Assembly: GCA_964508225.1 (NCBI GenBank)
Contig: CAZDRX010000002.1
Span: forward strand, 32,090 to 96,089
DNA length: 64,000 bases
DNA from: CAZDRX01 sp964508225
GTDB taxonomy: Bacteria; Patescibacteriota; Gracilibacteria; Peribacterales; Peribacteraceae
Reading direction: 5' to 3'
Shown: positions 1 through 9,312 of the stretch, piece after piece
Layout of the letters: each line of letters begins with the position of its first letter
Numbering within the stretch: the first letter of the stretch is position 1
Notes under the pieces: model-generated
Told to the model about the DNA's origin: nothing
Databases searched by the model: none
The model's input: the letters and a program-made list of their open reading frames with translations, nothing else
Program-made: the position numbers and the translations under genes

Positions 1-1
1 G

Positions 2-3000
2 TGCAGCGGTAATCAGGACAACACCGAGAGTCCCTTCGATCAGCCGAGCATCTCACTCTCGAGTGTCAGCATCAACGGCTGCAACGTCACGGTGAATTAC
101 GTGAAGCAGTTCCAGACGTGCGCACACCTCATCACCACGCAGGGCAGTCAGATCCTGCACACGCAGAATATCTTCTGCAACATGTCGGGTTCGGTCACGA
201 GCCAGATCTCCGAATTCATCGTTCCGCCCTTTGCATCCGGTCTGAGCGTCAAGCTCTGTAACGGCAACAACTATAATGATTGCAGCGCACCGGTCACCGT
301 GTCCGGCGGCGGTACGTGTAACCCGTCTGTGCAGTGCAGCGACGGCCTCGACAACGACGCCGACGGTGCCGTGGACTCCGCGGACGCCAGCTGTCACTCC
401 GATCTGAATCCCGCCAATGCGAACTCGTACCAGCCAAACGACAACGATGAGCTGAACCCCAAGACTCAGTGTCAGGACGGCCTCGACAATGACGGTGACG
501 GCCTTTCCGACACACAGGATCCGGGTTGTGCAAACCCGCAGGATAACTCCGAGAAAAATCCGAGCGGCGCGCAGTGCGACAACGGCATCGACGATGACAA
601 TGACGGCAAAACCGACTTCCCGCAGGATCCGGGCTGCAGCGGCCCCACGGACACATCCGAGACGGATCCGGTCGCGCAGGCTGACCTCTTCATTGTGAAG
701 AGCGGCCCGAACCAGATCACGCGGGGCAGCGTCATCGCGTACACCGTGACCGCGTACAACCTCGGCCCGAATACAGCGCAGGGTGTCACGATCAACGATC
801 CGATCCCGGCAGGCCTCACGTTCAACGCCGGTCTCTCCGATCCTTCGTGTGTCCAGAACGGTAACAACATTCTCTGCAACAACACGACGCTCGCCATGAA
901 CCAGAACAAGACGGTCGCCATCGCGTTCAATGTGCCTACGATCCCGAACTGCACGCAGGGAAGCCTCCAGAACATTGCGACGGTTTCCGCTTCCACGACG
1001 GATCCGAACTCCGCCAATAACCAGTCCCAGCCCGTTATCACGACGGTTCTGTGTCCCACGGTCTCCATCTGTTCCGACGGTCTCGACAACGACCACGACG
1101 GACTCATCGACCTTCAGGATCCGGGCTGCGCCAACAATCCGAATGATCCGAACGAGGGTGACGGACCGGCCGATCTTCAGATCTCCATGACCGGTCCCGC
1201 CACCGTCGACGGCAATCAGAACGCGACGTACACCGTGACCGTGAAGAACAACGGTCCGGACGCCGCCACAACTCCGTTCTCCTTCCGCGATCCGATCCCC
1301 GCCGGTGTCACGTTCGTTCCGGGCAGCTCATCTCCGAACTGCGCCGTGAGCGGTAGCGACGTCGTCTGCAGCGGCATCACGCTGAGCGTCGGTCAGCAGA
1401 TCACGTACACCGTCACGTTCAACGCGCCCGTTCCGGTCGCGTCCGAGCCTTCCTTCCTCCAGCGTCTCTTCGGTGTCGAATCGGCGCTTGCGGCAACGTG
1501 CGGCGGCTCCTTCCAGAATCAGGTCTTCCTGAACCCCGCACAGCCTGATCCGAACTCGGGCAACAACCAGAGCTCATCCATCACGACGACGGTGACGTGT
1601 CAGCCGCAGCCTCCGCAGTTCACACTCACGAAGCTCACGTCCAATGAGATCCAGGCCAACGAAGTGCTGACCTACATCATCACGGCCACGAATACCGGCA
1701 ACTCCGCGCAGAACAATATCCGCATCGCGGATCTGATTCCCGCCGGACTCACATTTACCACGAACGGCTCGACGGCCGGATGTGTCCAGCAGGGGACATC
1801 GGTCTTCTGTCCCGCACAGACGTTCCAGCCCGGACAGAGCGTGTCCTTCACGCTCAAGTTCACGGCGAACGCGAACAACCCCTGTGACATGGATATCGTG
1901 AATACGGCGTCCATCCAGCAGAACACCGTCACCTTCGGTCAGAGCAACCAGACGCACACGCACTTCTACTGCACGACCCCGAAGCTGGACATCAACAAGT
2001 CCGCTCCGCCGGTCAGTACCGCGGGAGGCACGGTCACGTACACGTACACGCTCAAGAACACGAGTACGACGCAGACCGCGATCGACGTGCACGTCTTCGA
2101 CTTCTACATCGATCCTCTCGCGAACCATATCCCTTCGCCGTTCACGTTCGTCTCGTCCTCCCTCGGAGGAGCCTGTTCCTACGATGCCCCGAACGACCGT
2201 GTGAACTGCGATCTCGGCAACCTTGCGCCGAACCAGCTGGTTACCTTCACGCTCACGTTCAGCATCCCGAACAACCCCGTCCTCTGTAACACGACCATCA
2301 TCAATCAGGTCGACGCATGGCCCGGAACCGACATCGACAACGCCGACTGGGACAAAGCCCAGACGCTCGTGCAGTGTCCGGTGCAGAACACGGATGTCTC
2401 CGTGGTGAAGACGGGTCCGGCAACGCTCAGCAATGACGCCGCCGTCGCCGTCTCGTACAAGCTCGTGGTGAAGAACAACACGGCCAACCCTGCTGCCAAC
2501 GTCATCGTCTCCGATACCGTTCCCGCCGGTCTCACGATCACATCGGCCACCGCTCCGTGCGTCATCGCCGGCAACACTGTGACGTGCAACCTCGGCACAC
2601 TCGCCGGAAACGCCACGACGAATCTCTGGATCTACACCACCGCTCCGGTGCGTGCGTACTGCTCCCAGACTATCGCCAACACGGGCACCGTAACCACGAC
2701 CACGACGGACACGAACCCGCAGAACAACACGTCCACGATCCAGACGGCGTTCACCTGCACGCAGCAGCACGCCCAGCTCTACATCACGAAGGATGTCGCA
2801 GCCACGACGGTCGCCGGACAGAACGTCACCTACTACTACACGCTCCAGAACACGAGCAGCTTCACCGCGAACGGCGTCAACGTGTACGACTACTACGTCG
2901 ATACGGGTCTGAACCAGATCCCGCTTCCGTTCACGTTCGTCTCGGCGAGCGGCATCACGTGTCACGTCGATACGCCGAACAACCGCGTCGCCTGTGACCC

Positions 3001-6000
3001 CGTGAACCTCACGGCCGGTCAGATGATCAACTTCACGATCACGTTTCAGACGCCCACAGGTGCTCAGGTCTGTAACCAGACCTACACGAACCGCGCCGAG
3101 TCCATCGTCGGTACCGACCAGCAGACTCTCGATACGGACACGGCCGCCACACTGCTCCAGTGTCCGGCTCCGCAGTTCACCGTCGTAAAGTACGCTGATC
3201 TCCAGGTCATCTACCCCGGTGACACCATCACGTACTCGATCGTCACCACGAATGCCGGCACGCAGTCGCAGACGAGCGTTCGCATCGCCGACAATATTCC
3301 GGCCAACATGACGTTCGTGCCGACCGGTTCCACCGCAGGCTGCAGTGTGCAGGGAACAGCAGTCTTCTGCCCCGCCCAGACCTACACGGCCGGTCAGACC
3401 ACGACTACGACGCTCAAGTTCCAGCTTGCCGGAAACGCTCCGTGCGGCGGCAACTACCTCGTCGACAACGTCGCCGATGTCCAGCAGAACTCGGTCTCGC
3501 TCGTCTCGAGCAACCATGTCACGACGCCGATCGCCTGTGTCAGCGCACCGCAGTTCACCCTGACCAAGATCGGCCCGACGGTCGTCTCGCCCGGTGAGCT
3601 CATGACGTACATCATCACCGCCACGAACATCGGTTCCACTGCCCAGAGCGGTATCGCCGTCTACGATGACGTTCCCGCAGGCACGACGTTCGAACCGAAC
3701 GGTTCCACCGCGGGCTGCACGCTCATCGGCGGCGATCACGTGTACTGCGCCCAGCAGACCTACCAGCCCGGTCAGGTCGCCACCTTCACTCTCAAGTTCC
3801 GCGCCAACCAGAATGTCGCCTGTAATGCCATCATCCTGAACGAGGCCGAGCTCGCGCAGAACGGTAACGACTTCCTCTATTCGAATGAGGTCCAGACGCC
3901 CGTGACCTGCGCTTCGCCCAAGCTTGATATCACGAAGTCCGCTCCGCCTGTGAGTCAGGCCGGCGGCACCGTGACGTACACCTTTACGCTGCGCAACACG
4001 AATGCAACCGTGACCGCCATCGACGTGAACACGTACGACTTCTTCATCGACGCCCTCGCGAACCAGATCCCGTCGCCGTTCACGTTCCTCTCGAGCTCGC
4101 TCGGAGGCGGCGCCTGTGTCTACGATCCGCAGATGGACCGCACGGTCTGTTCCATCGGTGACATGGCACCGAATCAGGTGATCACATTCACGATGACCTA
4201 CAGCATTCCGAACACGCAGCAGATCTGTAACCAGACGGTCATCAATCAGGTCGATGCCTGGCCGGGTGCCGATGATCTGAACGCCGACTGGGACAAAGCC
4301 CAGACGACCGTCCAGTGTGCTCCGCAGGGTGCTGACCTCTCGATCCTCAAGTCCGGACCTTCGTCCGTGACGAAGGGCGGCAATGTCGTCTACACCCTCA
4401 CGGTGAATAACCTCGGTCCTGCCACCGCCACGAACGTCGTGACGCACGACCAGATCCCGCAGGGTATGACCTTCGTCTCCGCATCCGGTCCCGCCTCCTG
4501 CGTACTCGCCAATAACAGCACGGAAGTCGCCTGTACGATCGGCAGCGTGACGGCAGGAACACCCGTTGTTCTCCAGTTGACGTTTGCCACCCAGCCCGCC
4601 GCACCGAGTTGTGTCCCGTCCAGCGTCACGAACGTCGCTACGGTCACGGCTTCCACGACGGATCCGGTGATGACGAACAACCAGAGTCAGGTGGTGACCC
4701 AGCTCACGTGTCCGCTCCCGACGACCGCTGATCTCGCGATCGTGAAGACCGGTCCGGCCTCCGTGATCCGCGGCAATACGATCAGCTACTCCATCGTTGT
4801 CAGTAACTCCGGTCCGGCCACCTCTACGGGTGTCACGGTCACGGATGTCCTCCCTGCAGGTCTCCAGAACATCCAGATCTCGGGTGGGAACTGTGCGGTC
4901 ACCGGCAACGGTTCACAGGCCAGCTGCAGCATCCCGTCCATTGCAGCAGGAGCCTCCGTGACGATCACGCTCACGGCTACGGTCCCGACGATCCAGAACT
5001 GTACGCCGACGGCGATCACGAACACCGCGAACGTCACGTCGGTCACGACGGATCCGAATGCGGGCAACAACCAGAGCCTCGTCGTCACCACGCTCAGCTG
5101 TCCGGCTGACACGAGCGCCGATGTCGGTGTCCTCAAGTTCGGCCAGACCTCCGTCGTCCGCGGCAATACGGTGACGTACTCCATCCTCGCCACGAACTAC
5201 GGTCCGGGTACCGCGCAGAACATTACGATCACCGATCCGCTACCGCAGGGCTTCACCTTCGTCTCGGCCTCCGGTGTCCCGTGTGTCTCCCAGAACGGCA
5301 ATCTCACCTGCACCATCGCCTCGCTCCCGTCGGGACAGTCGAGTCCGGTGATCACCGCCACGTACAGCGTGCCCACGATCCCGAACTGCACGCAGACGAC
5401 CGTGACGAACACCGCGACGGTTACGACCACGAGCACCGATCCGAACGCCGGCAACAACCAGAGCCAGGTACAGACCGCGGTGACCTGCCAGGCTCCCGCT
5501 CAGGCTGATCTCTTCGTCAACAAGACCGGCCCCGCCTCCGTTCAGTACGGTGCCAACGTCGTCTACACCGTGACAGCCACGAATGCAGGCCCGTCCTCCG
5601 CGTCGGGTGTGACGGTCTCGGACACGATTCCGCTCGGACTGACCTACGTCTCCGTCTCGGGTGCGACGTGCACCCTCGCGCTCCCGTCCGGCAACAATCC
5701 CACGAACAACGGTTTCCTCTCCTGTGATGTCGGCACGCTTGCGTCCGGCGGCTCCAAGAGCTTCACGCTCACGTTCTCCACCGTCGCCGCCCAGACCTGC
5801 ACGCCGACGACCGTCACGAATCTCGTGAACATCAGCGAGAATGATGCCAACGTCACGGATCCGAACGCCGCGAACAACCAGAGTCAGGCAGTGACCAACC
5901 TCACGTGCGCCTCCGTGAACGCCGACGTGGCGATCGCGAAGACCGGCCCGACATCGGTTCAGCGCGGTTCCACGCTCACGTACACGCTCACGGCCACGAA

Positions 6001-6985
6001 CAACGGTCCGGCCTCGGCCAGCAACGTGATCATCAAGGATCCGTACAACACGACCGAGCTCACCTTCTCTTCCGCCACCGGCGCCACGTGCTCCGTCGTC
6101 GGATCGGAAGTCCAGTGCACGCTCGGTACGCTCACCTCCGGCCAGACGGTCACGGTTTCTCTCGTCTTCAACGTGAAGACCGTCACAGGCACGTGCTCGC
6201 AGACCTCGATCCAGAACACCGCCACGATCACGACGGGTTCCACGGACACGGTCACGAGCAACAACACGAGCCAGACCATCACGACCACGCTCACGTGTAG
6301 CGGCGGTACCGTGAACGACATCTCGGTCACGAAGACCGACAACCGCACCACGGCGAACGTCGGTGAGACGCTCCGTTACAGCATCATCCTCACGAACTCG
6401 AGTTCGCAGGTCGTGAACAGTCTCCTCGTGACCGATACGGTTCCGTACGGTCTCACGATCCTCACCGTCTCCGACGGCGGTACGATTAGCAGTCAGCAGG
6501 TCCGTTGGACGGACATCTCTGTTCCCGCCAATTCCAGCCGCACCCTGTACATCGATGTGCAGGTGAGCAGCAGCAACACGAACAACACGGTGCTCCGGAA
6601 TACGGTCGACGTGAACGGCAAGCAGGCGACCGACGAGACGACGGTGTACGTGAACAACACGAATCCGCCGCCGCCGTACTACCCGCCGTACACACCTCCT
6701 CCGTACTACCCGCCGAACCCGCCTCCTCCGTACTATCCTCCGGTTTACAATCCTCCGACCACGGTTCCGCCGGTCTACTACCCGACGCAGCCCGTATACC
6801 CGCAGACGGGTACGAAGGACGGACAGCTCTACGCGCCGGCCACCGACAATGCATCACTCACGAAGGTGAAGGCTCCGGCCACCGCGGATGACAACGGATT
6901 CTCCGCCGTCTTCTACGCCACGATGCTCGCGATGTTCGCTGCCGGATCGGCGATCGCCAGCAGGCTCCTCGCGGGAAGCCTCTAA
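2..6985 (+). CDS. Giant DUF11-repeat surface protein (5' truncated by window edge)
   Basis: The reading frame is open from base 2, so the N terminus lies outside the window; 2327 residues are visible. Near the start are four Cys-bounded acidic motifs of the form CxDGxDNDxDG...DPGC, which resemble calcium-binding thrombospondin-3/EF-hand-like loops. A trace of a fifth lies at the edge. About 15 DUF11-like beta-sandwich repeats follow, each opening like ADLxIxKTGP and carrying xYTVTxxNxGP and DPIPxGLTF. They are Thr/Asn-rich with paired Cys. The C terminus has a Pro/Tyr-rich stalk (PPYYPP units, about 6664-6800), a PQTG tetrapeptide, then a hydrophobic segment ending in Arg-containing sequence that could anchor it. 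Inference: a fibrous, cell-surface adhesin-like protein. A hairpin terminator follows. Its ligand is unknown. Confidence 0.85.
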   Translation, partial: CSGNQDNTESPFDQPSISLSSVSINGCNVTVNYVKQFQTCAHLITTQGSQILHTQNIFCNMSGSVTSQISEFIVPPFASGLSVKLCNGNNYNDCSAPVTVSGGGTCNPSVQCSDGLDNDADGAVDSADASCHSDLNPANANSYQPNDNDELNPKTQCQDGLDNDGDGLSDTQDPGCANPQDNSEKNPSGAQCDNGIDDDNDGKTDFPQDPGCSGPTDTSETDPVAQADLFIVKSGPNQITRGSVIAYTVTAYNLGPNTAQGVTINDPIPAGLTFNAGLSDPSCVQNGNNILCNNTTLAMNQNKTVAIAFNVPTIPNCTQGSLQNIATVSASTTDPNSANNQSQPVITTVLCPTVSICSDGLDNDHDGLIDLQDPGCANNPNDPNEGDGPADLQISMTGPATVDGNQNATYTVTVKNNGPDAATTPFSFRDPIPAGVTFVPGSSSPNCAVSGSDVVCSGITLSVGQQITYTVTFNAPVPVASEPSFLQRLFGVESALAATCGGSFQNQVFLNPAQPDPNSGNNQSSSITTTVTCQPQPPQFTLTKLTSNEIQANEVLTYIITATNTGNSAQNNIRIADLIPAGLTFTTNGSTAGCVQQGTSVFCPAQTFQPGQSVSFTLKFTANANNPCDMDIVNTASIQQNTVTFGQSNQTHTHFYCTTPKLDINKSAPPVSTAGGTVTYTYTLKNTSTTQTAIDVHVFDFYIDPLANHIPSPFTFVSSSLGGACSYDAPNDRVNCDLGNLAPNQLVTFTLTFSIPNNPVLCNTTIINQVDAWPGTDIDNADWDKAQTLVQCPVQNTDVSVVKTGPATLSNDAAVAVSYKLVVKNNTANPAANVIVSDTVPAGLTITSATAPCVIAGNTVTCNLGTLAGNATTNLWIYTTAPVRAYCSQTIANTGTVTTTTTDTNPQNNTSTIQTAFTCTQQHAQLYITKDVAATTVAGQNVTYYYTLQNTSSFTANGVNVYDYYVDTGLNQIPLPFTFVSASGITCHVDTPNNRVACDPVNLTAGQMINFTITFQTPTGAQVCNQTYTNRAESIVGTDQQTLDTDTAATLLQCPAPQFTVVKYADLQVIYPGDTITYSIVTTNAGTQSQTSVRIADNIPANMTFVPTGSTAGCSVQGTAVFCPAQTYTAGQTTTTTLKFQLAGNAPCGGNYLVDNVADVQQNSVSLVSSNHVTTPIACVSAPQFTLTKIGPTVVSPGELMTYIITATNIGSTAQSGIAVYDDVPAGTTFEPNGSTAGCTLIGGDHVYCAQQTYQPGQVATFTLKFRANQNVACNAIILNEAELAQNGNDFLYSNEVQTPVTCASPKLDITKSAPPVSQAGGTVTYTFTLRNTNATVTAIDVNTYDFFIDALANQIPSPFTFLSSSLGGGACVYDPQMDRTVCSIGDMAPNQVITFTMTYSIPNTQQICNQTVINQVDAWPGADDLNADWDKAQTTVQCAPQGADLSILKSGPSSVTKGGNVVYTLTVNNLGPATATNVVTHDQIPQGMTFVSASGPASCVLANNSTEVACTIGSVTAGTPVVLQLTFATQPAAPSCVPSSVTNVATVTASTTDPVMTNNQSQVVTQLTCPLPTTADLAIVKTGPASVIRGNTISYSIVVSNSGPATSTGVTVTDVLPAGLQNIQISGGNCAVTGNGSQASCSIPSIAAGASVTITLTATVPTIQNCTPTAITNTANVTSVTTDPNAGNNQSLVVTTLSCPADTSADVGVLKFGQTSVVRGNTVTYSILATNYGPGTAQNITITDPLPQGFTFVSASGVPCVSQNGNLTCTIASLPSGQSSPVITATYSVPTIPNCTQTTVTNTATVTTTSTDPNAGNNQSQVQTAVTCQAPAQADLFVNKTGPASVQYGANVVYTVTATNAGPSSASGVTVSDTIPLGLTYVSVSGATCTLALPSGNNPTNNGFLSCDVGTLASGGSKSFTLTFSTVAAQTCTPTTVTNLVNISENDANVTDPNAANNQSQAVTNLTCASVNADVAIAKTGPTSVQRGSTLTYTLTATNNGPASASNVIIKDPYNTTELTFSSATGATCSVVGSEVQCTLGTLTSGQTVTVSLVFNVKTVTGTCSQTSIQNTATITTGSTDTVTSNNTSQTITTTLTCSGGTVNDISVTKTDNRTTANVGETLRYSIILTNSSSQVVNSLLVTDTVPYGLTILTVSDGGTISSQQVRWTDISVPANSSRTLYIDVQVSSSNTNNTVLRNTVDVNGKQATDETTVYVNNTNPPPPYYPPYTPPPYYPPNPPPPYYPPVYNPPTTVPPVYYPTQPVYPQTGTKDGQLYAPATDNASLTKVKAPATADDNGFSAVFYATMLAMFAAGSAIASRLLAGSL

Positions 6986-7009
6986 TCCCACCGAAATCCA
7001 GACGACAGA

Positions 7010-7034
7010 TGGACCCCTCTCGGGGTCTATTTGT
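7010..7034 (+). terminator. Rho-independent terminator of the DUF11 gene
   Basis: GACCCC-TCTC-GGGGTC forms a 6-bp stem, extendable by two weaker pairs, and is followed by TATTTGTT. It starts 25 nt after the stop codon. Its T-rich tail overlaps the -35 element of the next promoter. Confidence 0.7.
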
Positions 7035-7058
7035 TAAATATATAAAATATGTTATAAT
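7031..7058 (+). promoter_or_regulatory. Promoter of the VanW-family gene
   Basis: TTGTTA (7031-7036), a 16-bp spacer and a perfect TATAAT (7053-7058). The predicted start of transcription, near 7065, leaves only about 16 nt before ATG 7081, with no Shine-Dalgarno sequence. This rules out the longer in-frame start at 7009, which would lie upstream of the promoter and inside the terminator. Confidence 0.7.
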
Positions 7059-7080
7059 ATACATTAAGATACACACCCAC

Positions 7081-8436
7081 ATGAGACTCTCCGGATCGCA
7101 TCTTCGGCACACCCTCGCGGTCACGTTTCTCGGACTCACCGGAATGTTCATGTTCCAGCTTTCCGAACTCTCGCAGCCGCCCGCACGCGCGGAGGTACCG
7201 GTTCGTGCTGTGCCTGTGCACCAGAAGGTCGCCCTCATTCTTCCCGCGAAGAACGAACTCAAGCCGGCGGCCATCGCATCGGCTCTTCAGCGCAGGGACG
7301 AGCTCCTGACGAGGACAGTGACCGTGGACTTCACCGATGCTGCGGGTGCCAAGGTAGGGAATTGGAAGATCGTGATGGCGGATCATCCGCTCTGGATTCT
7401 CTTCCAGCGTGATGCCGGAGGCATCGTCTCCATCGACCGCGAACGCGTGAAGCAGGAGCTCATCAGCTATCCGCCCGAGGGCATTCCGGCGCCGCAGCAG
7501 TGCACGCTCACCTCGAGCGAGACCGATCCGCAGGGTGTCATCCGCGTGAAGACCGACTGCATCGCGAAGAGCGGATACACCTACGATGCGGAGAAAGCTG
7601 CCGCCGCCGCAGCGGACGCGGTCGAGAGCGGTCAGGAAACCGCAGTCATCGTACTGACGAGCGTGCCCGCCACCATCATCGATCCCGCCGCACCCGACAA
7701 GCCGATGCAACTGCTCTCCACCGGACGCTCCACGTTCACGGGTTCCGGCTACGGCCGCAAGCAGAACGTGCGTAAGGCGATCAACGAGCGCGAGCACAAC
7801 GTCTACGTTCCTGCGGATGCCGTCTTCGCTTTCAATGACACACTTGGCAAGGTGACGGTGGGCAACGGCTGGCAGATGGCACTCACAATCTTCGAGGGCG
7901 TGAATCTGCGTCCGGCTCCCGGCGGCGGTATCTGTCAGGCCTCGACGACGGTGTACCGTGCCGCGCTCAATGCGGGGCTCCCGATCCTCGAGCAGAAGAG
8001 TCACAGTCTCTACGTCACGTACTACGAGCCGCACGGAGTCGGACTGGACGCCACGATCTTCCCCGGCCTGCAGGATTTCAAGTACAAGAACGACACGGGC
8101 GCTCCACTGCTTGTGCAGGCATACACGGAAGGGGATGAGGTGACGGTGAATATCTTCGGCACGGATGATCAGCGCACGGTGACACTCGCTGGACCGTACT
8201 TCGCGGGAACCGGCCCCGAGGATCTCACGGTGAAGGGTAAGAAGATCGGCGCGAACCAGATCGTCTGGACGCGTACGGTGGAGAAGGAGGGAGCCGAGAC
8301 TCTCCGTGAAGTCATTTCCGCCAAGTACACCGCCATTCCGCGTTCCCTCCCGAAGAAGTGGGCAGCCACGACGGTCGTGACACGTGGAGACACGATGAAG
8401 ACCGCGAAGCTCGAGGTTATCGCTGCGGACCGTTAG
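7081..8436 (+). CDS. VanW family exported protein
   Basis: This 451-residue protein begins with a signal peptide or membrane anchor (residues about 8-25, hydrophobic, ending near PARAE). The C-terminal half carries the VanW signature: FNDTLGKVTVGNGW, then PGGGICQASTTVYRAAL, then YYEPHGVGLDATI. The N-terminal half resembles the YoaR-type region that often precedes VanW domains. VanW proteins occur in glycopeptide-resistance clusters and widely in CPR and Gram-positive genomes, but their biochemical role is unknown; a cell-wall role is inferred. The gene has its own promoter. Its stop overlaps that of the convergent FTR1 gene by two bases. Confidence 0.85.
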   Translation: MRLSGSHLRHTLAVTFLGLTGMFMFQLSELSQPPARAEVPVRAVPVHQKVALILPAKNELKPAAIASALQRRDELLTRTVTVDFTDAAGAKVGNWKIVMADHPLWILFQRDAGGIVSIDRERVKQELISYPPEGIPAPQQCTLTSSETDPQGVIRVKTDCIAKSGYTYDAEKAAAAAADAVESGQETAVIVLTSVPATIIDPAAPDKPMQLLSTGRSTFTGSGYGRKQNVRKAINEREHNVYVPADAVFAFNDTLGKVTVGNGWQMALTIFEGVNLRPAPGGGICQASTTVYRAALNAGLPILEQKSHSLYVTYYEPHGVGLDATIFPGLQDFKYKNDTGAPLLVQAYTEGDEVTVNIFGTDDQRTVTLAGPYFAGTGPEDLTVKGKKIGANQIVWTRTVEKEGAETLREVISAKYTAIPRSLPKKWAATTVVTRGDTMKTAKLEVIAADR

Positions 8437-9218
8437 GCGTGTCTGCGGGACGCGCGGTACCACGCGCGTGCGATGAGGCTGAGGTAGAGCAGGCCACCCG
8501 CCATCTGGAGAGGGGACGGGATTTCGCTCGTGCCGAAGAGGACTTCCAGCACCTCTTCTCCGAATTCCTCTTCCTCGACGTGTGTTTCCGCCACGGTCTC
8601 CGGTGTGCCTGCGATGAGTCCGATGCCGCGCACCGAGAGCCCTGTTCCGAGCATGAGGAGGACGATCCCCGTGACGGCGAAGAAGTGCCGGAGCGAGATT
8701 CTCCGCATGCCCTTGAAGAACACCCATGCGAGGAGTGCTGCGCCCGAGATCCCGGTGATGACGCCCGAGATCGCATGGAGCATCTTCACGCCCGAGAGCA
8801 TCGCGGCCTGCACCATGATGACCATCTCGGTGCCTTCGCGGGCTGTGGAGAGAAAACTCATGAGGAAGATGCCGAGTGCGCGCCCCGCCTGCATGTGCAC
8901 CGACATCTCGCGCTCCACTTCCTGTTTCATGCCGCGGCTCCTGCTCGCCATCCAGACCGTCATCCATCCGACGAGCACGGCGGCCACGATCATGACGATG
9001 CCTTCCGTCGTGGAGCGCCACGCTTCCGGCATGGTCCGGATCGACAGGTTGAGCACGACGGACAACGCGAGGCTGAATGCGGCGCCTGCGCCGAGGCCCG
9101 CCCAGACCCAGCGGTCGTACCGCGCGGTCTCCGTGCGCTTGAGGAATGCGAGCATCACGCACACGATGAGTGCGGTTTCGAAGCTCTCCCGGAGTGAAAT
9201 GATGAGTGCGGCGGTCAT
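8433..9218 (-). CDS. FTR1-family iron permease
   Basis: The 261-residue polytopic protein has about seven hydrophobic segments and both REXXE motifs diagnostic of the FTR1/EfeU family: RESFE (residues 10-14) in the first helix and REGTE (127-131) in the fourth. In this family the Glu residues bind ferric iron during import across the membrane. An acidic loop (EEEEFGEE, near residue 215) faces one side before the last helix. No EfeO/EfeB or multicopper-oxidase partner is adjacent, so the electron-transfer partner is unknown. The gene stands alone between VanW (convergent) and the kinase gene upstream on the same strand. Confidence 0.85.
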   Translation of the reverse strand: MTAALIISLRESFETALIVCVMLAFLKRTETARYDRWVWAGLGAGAAFSLALSVVLNLSIRTMPEAWRSTTEGIVMIVAAVLVGWMTVWMASRSRGMKQEVEREMSVHMQAGRALGIFLMSFLSTAREGTEMVIMVQAAMLSGVKMLHAISGVITGISGAALLAWVFFKGMRRISLRHFFAVTGIVLLMLGTGLSVRGIGLIAGTPETVAETHVEEEEFGEEVLEVLFGTSEIPSPLQMAGGLLYLSLIARAWYRASRRHA

Positions 9219-9312
9219 GAGAGGAGACGTGCGTGGATTGCGAAGCCATCCACCGCGGTCGAACCGAGCGTACGGAAAAAAAATCTCCAGCGCAAATGTT
9301 CCGAGGGATCTC

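Noticed and set aside
53..4447. Long open frames on the minus strand opposite the DUF11 gene (347 and 957 codons)
   Set aside because: Their translations are Arg/Asp/His-rich, lack any domain and mirror the codon bias of the Thr/Asn-rich repeats on the plus strand. They are antisense shadows.
600..6300. Repeated sequence that might suggest a CRISPR or tandem DNA repeat
   Set aside because: The repeats are protein-level DUF11 units with diverged DNA and irregular spacing. There are no short identical repeats with unique spacers.
7027..9249. 740-codon minus-strand frame across VanW and FTR1
   Set aside because: It is antisense to the clear VanW frame and in a wrong frame relative to FTR1. It has no recognisable domain.
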